Origin: Protonemura montana
Taxonomy: Eukaryota; Arthropoda; Insecta; Plecoptera; Nemouridae
Direction: 5' to 3'
Length of the DNA stretch: 64,000 bases
Assembly (NCBI GenBank): GCA_947568835.1
Contig: OX387606.1
Coordinates: 12,276,001-12,340,000 of the forward strand
The first letter of the stretch is position 1. Each line of letters begins with the position of its first letter. The translations under genes were made by a program, and so were the position numbers. Positions 1 through 10,000 of this stretch are shown here, piece by piece. The notes under the pieces were generated by a model. That model worked only from the letters and a program-made list of their open reading frames with translations. It was not told where the DNA came from and made no database searches.

Positions 1-1493
1 ACAGGATGTGCACTAGCCGAAGCCGCCACCTCTTCGTACGGTATTTCCATCAATTGAACCCTATCCTCTCGCGCAATGAAACCACAGAATAATTCATTGT
101 CGCACTACGTGTATAATTAATAAGCTATGACGGTGACATCAAGTGTTGAAAATCGATTTGCTGGCATGTGGTCTGGCGTGCAGTTTCGTTCGTGCTGATT
201 TGTGCATTTCAGTCATTTTGCCTTATAAATCCGTGCTGCAAACTGCCCGACCCGTATTATGGTATCCATCCCTTATTCATGAGTCCTTCGCAACTATCTT
301 CACTGGTATGCACTTTTCGCAACAGACCGAAACGACACAGGATTCGACTTCCTCTAAACTCAAAAGCATTGTGTTGTTGTTGTAAGGGTCTGATAAATTA
401 TAAGTTGGTACCTATATTTTATATTTTATCCCTTTCATGATTCGGAATTCCTTTGGTCATGGCCCGTGGTTCTTTCCGAAGGCACTATTTCATTATTTGG
501 TTCTCTACCTTTGCATAAAACAGAAAACTGCATCTTTATTTATTATTTGATGTCGTACAAAGTTGTTCCCTCACACTTAGCCCAAGGTTATTTTTTGTTA
601 TTATAAATAATTTTAAGTTTTTGAATGAGATACTCCCAATTGATATCTGCTTGTCTCTGAAAGACTCTGATATGTCAGTGTTACAAAGAATCCGTGTATT
701 TTTGGTTTTACTTCAGATTTTATTAGTATATTTGGTTCAAAGGGTTTTCGTCTCGGTAATCTCGTTGGTGTTGGTTAACCCCACGAAAGCCTTGTTACCT
801 CATTTCGTTTCGTTAGGGCGCTTATTAAATCCCAAGTGCATCCAACTTTTAGTGAAGGAACGGCTCATTGAAAGTTTGGTGTTTAAACTGAACAAGTTCG
901 TTGTATGGAAAATGGATAGGAAACTATTCACGTCCGCTGAACTCGCCCCGAAAACCCAAATGCATGGCAACTTTTAGTGCCTTGTAGCATTTCTGGTTGC
1001 ATACACTCTCAGCAAGAACAATGTCAAACAGTTTGCTGCGTTTGCTTTGTTTGCTATATTTACTTACTTTTTGTGAGATTTGTTTTCATACTTTCAGCCT
1101 TGATTACTTTCTTATTGAGTAACTCTATCACTAGACTTCAAACAGTAAGATAATAGTTTTTCTAAAATCCAATCAAATTTTAAGTTTCGCGGTAAACGCA
1201 CAAATGTATATTGTTTCAATTCATGACAAGGCATGAAAATATTATGGAAAACTAGCTGAAGATGATAAACATTATTTTAAACATGCATAAATAACAACTT
1301 ACCTTCGGTCTGTTTTCCGTTTGTCACACAAATTTACGATTGTTTTGAGTTTTAAATAAGGGGGAGGTGGCCGTAATTCTGACGTTTCCTTTTACAAACA
1401 GATGACACAGATGACAGAACGATTCTGACATTCAACAAACAGCAGCAGAAAGTATTTATTTGCTGCTTATTACAATTTTAAATTCTTCAAGAA
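1..1493. other. Intergenic, no recognised gene
   Basis: This stretch is AT-rich with only short open frames. The longest, 621-977 (+), would encode 118 hydrophobic, leucine- and valine-rich residues. It resembles no family I know and is probably chance. The last 100 bases are the likely promoter and 5' leader of the following PX/LRR gene. I see no TATA box at a convincing distance. Confidence 0.5.
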
Positions 1494-2876
1494 ATGGCAT
1501 GCTTTTTGGAGAAGAAAAACGAAACCTCGATTTCAATACCAGAAATTAAGCAAAGTGACAAGTATACTGTGTACTGCATATTTGTTCGAATTGGAGAATA
1601 TTGCTGGATGGTGAACCATAGATACAGTGAATTTGACGAATTGCATGAGAAACTTGTGTCAGATCATGGCTTACAAAAGGATACTCTTCCTCCAAAAAAA
1701 GTAATAGGGAACCGGGACCCTGCCTTCATCGAAGAACGCCGATTGGGGCTCGAAACGTATCTTCGTAACACAGTGAACTTTCTCCAGCGAACAATACCAA
1801 GGGAGCTGGCGCTTTTCTTGGATTTTCATCACTATGAGATACTCTTCCTACTCCAGGATTTAGCATTAAAATTCTTCATTGAAGGTGACGCTTTACTGTC
1901 ATCATCAAGAAATCACACGTTCACACCACTTGAGCTTCATGCTATTAGTCAACGCATCAAACAACCTTGCCCCCCGCTTGAAATAATTGATAAGAGACTG
2001 GATTTTAGCCATGTTCTTGATTTTTGCTGCCAGCTTACTAGTGTGTCAGTAAGAGGGGAACTAGATGTGGTCAAAACTAGTAATATCACTCCAAATAATC
2101 TTACGTTTGAATTATCTGCATTTAAATCTGCTGAAAGTTTGACATTATTAGGAGTGTGTGTTGAGAAGATATACAATGCTGCAACATTGCGAGACACAGT
2201 CGTGATTCTTAGCGTACACTATTCAAATCTGAAGAAAATTGTTCAAATGTTACTCTGTGATGATGTGCATAAGGACATGTCAAATGCAGGGAACGGTCAT
2301 GTATGGAATAAAATAGTAGAAGCAAATTTTGGGTACAATCTCATAGAATCAACGGATGAATCAGTGAAGCTAATGCCGAATATTCAAATACTGCACATGA
2401 ATAATAACAAATTATCTGCCTTAAACAATTTAACGTCACTACCGCATTTATCACATCTAAATTTGTCTGCCAACTGTTTTGAGAGAATAGATGACTTTCA
2501 TACCAAAGTGGGAAATATAATCTCAATTAATTTATCTGAGAATTTAATTACATCTCTAGCCGGTTTCTCAAAATTGTATTCTCTGGAGAGCCTGGATCTA
2601 AGCTTAAACAAAATTGCTGACATCACGGAAATTAAGCATATCACTCGGCTACCGTGTCTTGAAAATTTGATTCTGACAGGAAATCCTGTAACTACTGTCC
2701 TAGATTATCGAGTGAAGGTTCTTGAATATTTTGGGAGCCGCTCCTCCGAAATTTGTCTCGACAACGAAAAGTCGACGCAAAAAGAGCTGGACACCGTAGC
2801 TGTCCTCCAAGCATTGAGGATAGTAAGGGAAGGAAGGACACCTACTTTTGGATCTGATGCACCTGTTTTCCCTTAA
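1494..2876 (+). CDS. NISCH: Nischarin-like PX domain and leucine-rich-repeat protein
   Basis: Single-exon ORF of 460 residues. The N-terminal ~120 residues form a PX (phosphoinositide-binding) domain: the family's R-Y-S-E-F motif is at residues 43-47, followed by the P-P-K-K loop at 66-69 and the R-R pair near 82. The C-terminal third (about 295-410) contains leucine-rich repeats with regular L-x-x-L-x-L-x-x-N spacing, ending in the SDS22-type cap (L-T-G-N-P-V, then a V-L-E-Y-F helix). PX followed by LRR is the nischarin (imidazoline receptor candidate) layout. In vertebrates that protein is endosomal, binds PI3P and integrin alpha-5, and restrains Rac/PAK signalling. Insect members lack the long vertebrate C-terminal extension, and this length fits. 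The chosen ATG directly precedes the PX domain. The lack of introns, unlike its neighbours, could reflect a retrocopy or an ancestrally intronless gene. The endosomal role is inferred from the family. Confidence 0.8.
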   Translation: MACFLEKKNETSISIPEIKQSDKYTVYCIFVRIGEYCWMVNHRYSEFDELHEKLVSDHGLQKDTLPPKKVIGNRDPAFIEERRLGLETYLRNTVNFLQRTIPRELALFLDFHHYEILFLLQDLALKFFIEGDALLSSSRNHTFTPLELHAISQRIKQPCPPLEIIDKRLDFSHVLDFCCQLTSVSVRGELDVVKTSNITPNNLTFELSAFKSAESLTLLGVCVEKIYNAATLRDTVVILSVHYSNLKKIVQMLLCDDVHKDMSNAGNGHVWNKIVEANFGYNLIESTDESVKLMPNIQILHMNNNKLSALNNLTSLPHLSHLNLSANCFERIDDFHTKVGNIISINLSENLITSLAGFSKLYSLESLDLSLNKIADITEIKHITRLPCLENLILTGNPVTTVLDYRVKVLEYFGSRSSEICLDNEKSTQKELDTVAVLQALRIVREGRTPTFGSDAPVFP

Positions 2877-4026
2877 GTACATTTTTTTATGTTTGATAAT
2901 TAATTACGTATTATCTGCCTGTATTACATATAATTTATAATGTATAATGTATAATGTATAATTGACTACCTGCCTATAACACATAAAGTGAATCGATGTA
3001 AAAATATTTAAATATTATATGCCTGTTAAAATATTTATATAACAAAATGTTGAGTATCACTACCAAATGGCTGAAGTGGCAGCTGATGTGTTGAATCACC
3101 CTATATTATTTTGTATATTATGATAAAGATACAAATGACTGACTGAATAAATATTTTTGAAAAAAGATCCACCCAAAAAGTGTATTTTTGTGTAGGCATT
3201 CTCTGGAGTTTTGTTAAAAATAAAATTATATTTACTCTGGTGATTCCCATTGCTTCGTTTATACCTTCCGTTCTATCTTATTTCCTATGCAATTGGCAAT
3301 TGTTTAGCAGCCCTATTAATAGAAAAATTCTCCCAGAGTTAAATAGTTTAGTACTTCCATTTATATGGCTTTCCTTTGTTTCGTTGGAATTGTTGAAGTT
3401 TTCGTTACCATCTTATGAGCGCAATCATTCAATGACACTCACCACAAATCATTTTTACCAAAACAACTAGTTAGTCAGTTCTAGTGCAGCCACCAGCAGA
3501 TTGAAAAAGTCAATGCTAAGAGAAAAGTAGGAAACTTAACTTACCTAGGTAGAAATAATGGATTGCAGAAGATAAAGATAGGTATCAACCGAATTGTCTC
3601 TTGCTGATCTTTTACAATCGGATCAGTAAGCTGCGTTTCCTCCTTTTCTTTTCTGCAATTCATCTACCAGTGGAACTTTACTGCTCCTAAAGTTTGTGGA
3701 AGCAGCATTGAGGTAAAAATGACCAGTTGTGGGCAATATTTTTAATAACAACATCAACAATTAAATTATATCAACCAAGTCAATGGTACTTTCTAGAAGC
3801 AAAATAAATAATTGAAAATAAACAACAGTAAAAGTCTAATCTAAAATATCCACCTATTTACATTCAGGACCTACAAATTAAATAAGTTTAACAACCTGTT
3901 ATCACACCCACTAATTATCATTTTGGTTTAGTTATTAGTACGCAATGCGTATCACCAAGAGTCGAAAGGTATTGCTCACGTGCAGAAATAAAGGGTTCAT
4001 CTTTAAAAACATTTATAAATCCATTC
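2877..4026. other. Convergent intergenic region between nischarin-like gene and PDHX
   Basis: Holds the 3' UTR of the plus-strand PX/LRR gene and, from the other side, that of the minus-strand PDHX gene. A short tandem array of a 9-base unit (TATAATG-TA type) sits at about 2935-2963. A 96-codon open frame at 3180-3470 is AT-rich and unrecognised. No other feature is seen. Confidence 0.5.
3146..3151 (+). terminator. Probable polyadenylation signal of the nischarin-like gene
   Basis: A canonical AATAAA lies 270 bases after the stop codon, in AT-rich 3' sequence. It is the first good plus-strand signal after the gene. Confidence 0.5.
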
Positions 4027-7000
4027 TTAAACGCCAAGCTTGGATCTCAGCGACTGTTGCCCACCTAACAGCATGAGTGAAGGTTCTTCCAACATTTCTC
4101 TGACGACATCCAAGAAGTTTGCGGCTTCAAGATCGTCGATTGCTCGCCGATCGTACGATAGTGTGACCGTCATCAACGTGATCGGCTTTCCATCTTTGTC
4201 TAAAAGCACAGTGATTGATAGATGAGCTTGGTCACTATTTTCTAATCATATCTACCTTTCACATCAGGGTCCTTACGTCTAGTGAAAATGTCATGACTGA
4301 TAAAGAAATCGCTTTAATTTCCAGTCTTGACAATAAGATTAAATTCTGACTAGATTCACGTGCCTTTTAACATTTTTGCGAACAGGACACAAGATAAATT
4401 CTGACCAAGCTGGCAAAAATGTTAATGACAAGCAACACATTTTTTTTTAACTTGAGCCTTTTTAACGAGGACTAGAAGTAATCAAATTCAAATCCAGGAA
4501 AATTAATGATTGAGAACTAAAAACCTGTTACCCTACCTAGGCTTGGTTGACCACCGCCGATGGCCAGAATGCCGCACTGTGGAGGATTGATTATTGCGCT
4601 AAACTCGTTCACTCCAAACATTCCCAGGTTAGAGATTCTGTACAAAAAAAAAATATATATATATTACTTTTCCATAGTCTATGTTTACTTTTACAAGGTT
4701 TGCGCTGTTTGATCACAGTGCGAGTGATTACATTGGTTTCAGAAATCTTGTAGTGGTTTCAATAATTCCCAAAAAGCAAGTGTAAAGGAATGATGGTTTT
4801 TAGACTCATGTCTACTTGATTTATCCTTAGCACAAGTTTTAAGAAAAACTATTTGAAATGGGTTTTGAAGTAACGGGCTACTAAATTTCCTGACGTTTCG
4901 CAACATATACTAGTTACTTCTTCAGAGACTGCTCTGAACCTCTGAAGAAGTAACTAGTATATGTTGCAAAACTTCGGGAAATTTAGTAGCCCTTTACTTA
5001 GCATTCAAAACCCAGTTCAAATAGTTTTTCTTAAAGTGTAAAGGAAGTCTATGATTCACTTACAAGATGTAAGTGTAGAGAATAAAAATAGTCAAAATAG
5101 TAAAAAAAAAGTCATGTTTAGTCAATTTAGTTTTTGGCAGCAAATTGGTACATGGGTCATTCCATGTGTAATCACTCACTTTTAATTAAATTTCACTTTG
5201 ACCGACCCAGATTTTGATGAAAATTGGTATACTTGTTAAGTTTGTTGACTTAGGGGCTATTTTTTTTTTTTTTTTTTTTTGGTCCAACCGTTCGGATATT
5301 ACAAGGGGGGGAAGTTGGGGTCATTTTGCCCCCCGGGCGTGTAGTGACCACCCTTTCTACGCAATATCTAGGGTTCTATGGGAGCTACAGAGCTGGGAAA
5401 AAAATCATCTGAAAGGTAATTTCATACCCTACCTGAATATGGAAACAAAAATGACGATATGTTAATACGAATTTAATTGTGATTTTACACATCTGCATTT
5501 TCCAAAATGACCATATCGCTGATGAGTCATTTTTGATTTGCCTGATTTTTTTTCTATATATACAGAACATACATATGATCATGTGTTCCAAAAATCAAGA
5601 TGGGTGTTTTACCACTTTCCAAGAAAAAAAATTTTTTCTATAAAAAAGTGCCTTTTTGCCAGTAGAACAGCATTTTGATCACAATTATTGTGATCAGAGC
5701 ACTGGCATATATTTTATATTAAAGTTGATTTTTGTTTGCACAGTTGCATGTTCTTGAAATGTTATTCTCTACAATACAAATCGATTGTTTGCCATATTCC
5801 TGTAAATCATGGATCAAGTTGAAACAGTTCATAGAAGTCAAAAGTTTGTTCATTTCTTGTCTGGACTTGCATCTACAAGAATCTTAAAATGGTATTCCCT
5901 AGAATACAACTATAGATTGTTTGTCATGCTCCTGAATCATGGATCAAGTTGTAACAGGTTACAAGTAAAAAGTTTGGTAATTTCTTGTCTGGACTAAAGC
6001 AATCAGTCTCTGGCCTCATGTTGATGAGGATAGAAGCTAATTTGCTCTCAAGCACCTTTTATTTAGAGATTCATAATGTGCTCAATTGGACTGTTCTTTG
6101 AAGAAGAATGTGGACCCATCGAAGATCTAGCGATTAAAAGCATTGAAAGTTTCAATAGTGACCAGCAGTTATCATTAGCTCTGCGTACTAAGTGTGATAA
6201 TGTGAAGACCGTGTGTCATTTACATGAAAAGAAATTCCTTCGTCTGTATAGCTGTCACCACAAGTAATGCTGCGATCCGTTTCAGGCTCACTGTGGAATA
6301 GTGAAAGTTAATGGGTTAAGAGAAATTAATGCAGCATCCAGGACGAAATACTTGGAGATTGCCGACCTCATCCCTGGAAAGAAATTATGCTCAACTTGCC
6401 GTAAGCTGCTCTCGCTCAGGCTGAAGGAACTAACAACCGTTTCTGTTCTAACGCCAACTAAATCCACTGAACTTGACCTACCTTTCGTGGACATACCCTG
6501 TGAAGCAGATGCCGTGAATCAGTCTTTAGCTGCATTTGGTGTGTCACCTATTAATACCACCAAACTAAAGGGTAAATCTATGTTTTATTCGAAAAGAAAG
6601 TTCAGCGAAATAACACAAGGTGTAAAGAAGAGATTGGAACTAGTATCTCCCAGTAATGAAGAAATCAGCAAAGAAGATTTGACATCTTCAGAGGAGTGCA
6701 AGGACAGCATCCGTGATGGGTCAGAGATAATAGCACAACTGAAAGAAAAGTTTAAGACGAGTACCAGAAGCGAGAAAATAACAATTTTATCTGTGCTTCC
6801 AAAAAGTTGGAGCATTAAGAGAATAATGCAAGAGTTCAATGCATCTAACCATTTGGTACGTAAAACCAAACAACTAGTAAAGGCCCAAGGGATACTGCCA
6901 TCTGCAAATCAAAAAGCAGGAAAAACTCTTTCCCCTGATTGCATTCAACTGATTGAAGAGTTTTATGAAAATGATGATGTAAGCCGTGTCATGCCGGGTA

Positions 7001-10000
7001 AAAAAGATTTTGTCTCGGTTAAAGTGGGTGACAATCGAGTTCACCGCCAGAAGAGACTAGTGTTAAGCAACTTAAGTGAAGTGTATCGCAGCTTCAAAGA
7101 TAAATATCCTGACATCAAGGTTGGATTCTCGAAGTTTGCAGAGCTCAGACCCAAACATTGTGTTCTGGCAGGAGCAGCTGGGACACATTCTGTCTGTGTC
7201 TGTACGATACACCAAAACGTTAAGTTGATGGCTTTGGGAGCAAAGCTGCCTTTGCTTTCAGACGGTACCATCAAATCATACCAACACTGCCTTGCCAGCC
7301 TCATGTGCAACCCCCCGCTTCTCAACTGCTTTGTAGGAAAGTGTGGCAATTGTCCGGGAACCGATGAACTTCGTGAATGGCTAGAAATCTCATTCAGTGA
7401 AAATTTCATAGACTCTGTGACTTATAAACAGTGGCTGTCAACAGACAGATGTACCCTAGAGACAATTACGAAACCTACAGATGAGTTTGTTGACTGTTTT
7501 ATTGAAAAATGCATTTTATTAAGAAATCATGATTTTATTGCACGGCAGCAAGCGGCATTCATGCAGGAGAAGAAAGCCAACCTTAAACCAGGGGAAGTTT
7601 TAGTAGTGGGCGACTTCGCTGAGAATTATTCTTTTGTGCTCCAGGATGCTGCACAAGGTTACCATTGGAATAACAGCCAATGCACCCTTCACCCATTTGT
7701 GTGTTACTTTAAGCCTGAAGATCGAGACATACAACATTTAAGTTACGTTGTCATTTCTGACTCGCTAACTCATGACACCGTTACTGTGCACACTTTCCAA
7801 AAGCACCTGATAAGACACCTGAAACAAAACATTTCGGATGTATCCCATTTAATTTACTTTTCTGATGGAGCGGCAGCCCAATATAAGAATAAGAAGAATT
7901 TTTCCAACTTGTGCCATCATGAAGTTGACTTCGAACTAACTGCTGAGTGGCATTTTTTTGCCACATCCCACGGTAAAGGACCATGCGATGGAGTTGGTGG
8001 GACTGTAAAACGAAATGCAGCACGGGCAAGTTTACAGAAACCATATGCCGACCAAATAATGACGCCGATAGACTTTTACCGGTGGGCAACAGAAAATGTG
8101 TGGACTGTAAATTTTGTGTTTGTAGCCAATGAAGAGATTACAGCAAATGGCATCAAACTTAAAGAACGATTCAAAGAATTAAAAACTATCGTAGGCACAA
8201 GAAGCTTTCATGCGTTCTACCCAAAATCGCTAACTTCCTTACATGTGAAACACTTTTCTCTTTCTGAAGAAATCAACATTGTGAAGATTGTTGAGAAAAA
8301 TGAAGAAGGAGAAGAAGAAGAAGAAGAAGAAGAGGAGGAAGCAACAGCAGCAGAAATACCCGAGTTTGAGTTCAAAGACGTGGGCAGTTTCATCACTGTA
8401 GCATACAACGAAGACTGGTGGCTAGCGTGTGTTCTTGAAAAATCATCACAGTCTCTTGAACTTCAAGTCAACTTTCTACACCCTCATGGACCAGCTCCAT
8501 CATATTTTTATCCCAGTGTACAAGACAAACTAATTGTAGCTTTTGCTGATGTTTTAACACTGGCCGACCCCAACACGGCAACTGGTCGAACATACTTTTT
8601 GTCGGCTACAGACACCAACAGGGCAACAGCAGGGCTTATAAAATATGTACCTCAATAAGGTAAACTACATCTCTCTTAAGATATGCAAATTTGTACTTCA
8701 TAGTAGCTATGATTGTAAGTAATGATCATTTTCTTGAATGTTGTCTTAAATTCAGTTCATATTAATTTATATTATGAATGAATTTGCAGAAAACATTTTT
8801 TTTTCTTGGAAAGTAGTAGAACACCCATCTTGATTTTTGGAACACATGATCATATGTATGTTCTGTACATATAGAAAAAAAATCAGGCAAATCAAAAATG
8901 ACTCATCAGCGATATGGTCATTTTGGAAAATGCAGATGTGTAAAATCACAATTAAATTCGTATTAACATATCGTCATTTTTGTTTCCATATTCAGGTAGG
9001 GTATGAAATTACCTTTCAGATGATTTTTTTCCCAGCTCTGTAGCTCCCATAGAACCCTAGATATTGCGTAGAAAGGGTGGTCACTACACGCGCGGGGGGC
9101 AAAATGACCCCAACTTCCCCCCCTTGTAATATCCGAACGGTTGGACCAAAAAAAAAAAAATTAAAAAATAGCCCCTAAGTCAACAAACTTAACAAGTATA
9201 CCAATTTTCATCAAAATCTGGGTCGGTCAAAGTTTGAGGTGAGTGATTACACATGGAATGACCCACATGTCATTCCACGGATATTCACCACAGCGACAGC
9301 ATGCGTTCGGCCGGCCATTTGGCCGGTCTTTCGGGTACACGAACGCAAGCGCGCTTCACATGACTGACAGCCTCAGGAGCGGCCACCCAGCCGAGTGCAT
9401 TCTGTCGCTGTAATCAGTATCCCTGGATTGGCATCATACAAGCAGGAAACCAACTAATAGAACATTGCTGATAAATGTGACCTACATTTCTCAAATTTCT
9501 TTTTAAAACAAGAATTTTTTTTAATTGGTGTTCTTGACACTTGACTTAAAAATTAAAAAGCCTTTCAAGAGTTTTACTATGTTTACTGCCGACACATCTG
9601 TTCTCTCATGAAAAAAGCCAAATTGCATGGTCTTTCATCTGATATTGTAAAATGATGCGTAAGACCAAGAAAAGTGAGCGTTCCATCAACTCTCCCAAGT
9701 AAAAACCTCTGGAGCACATTTGTTTAAATTTCAAAGAGGGACATGCAGTGGATGTCCAACTTAAAAATACCGATGTAATTGACTAACTAAAGCACTGATA
9801 ATTGAATTGTATTCTCTGGATTTGTTTTGGATACACCCTGGTAACCTTGGAGTTGGTGAGCGCCGCATACCCAGCATACTCTCACTGCACGCCCCTGATT
9901 TAAAATCTTTGACAAAGTACTTACGTGAAACTGCCTCCCTGGAATTCGTGCAGCTGCAACTTTCCCTCCCTTGCCTTTGCAGCCAGTTCCTTCACAGTTG

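Larger units (their letters stand above)
5154..9266 (+). mobile_element. Long-TIR DNA transposon (possibly Sola-like), nearly intact
   Basis: A 4.1-kb element inserted in the PDHX intron. Both ends start GGGTCATTCCATGTGTAATC when read inwards, and the inverted repeats continue for about 480 bases at each end with few differences. Left flank 5150-5153 and right flank 9267-9270 are both ACAT, a 4-bp target duplication. The interior holds one large plus-strand transposase-like frame and two diverged tandem copies of a ~115-base unit. Four-base duplications with long inverted repeats are known for the Sola superfamily, but that assignment is inference. The high similarity of the two ends suggests recent activity. 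Confidence 0.88.

Noticed and set aside
621..977. 118-codon hydrophobic frame
   Set aside because: Leucine/valine bias from T-rich DNA and no recognisable family; not enough to call a gene.
5385..5591. 68-codon frame repeated identically at 8837-9043 on the other strand
   Set aside because: Both copies lie inside the transposon's inverted repeats, so identity reflects the repeats, not a conserved gene.
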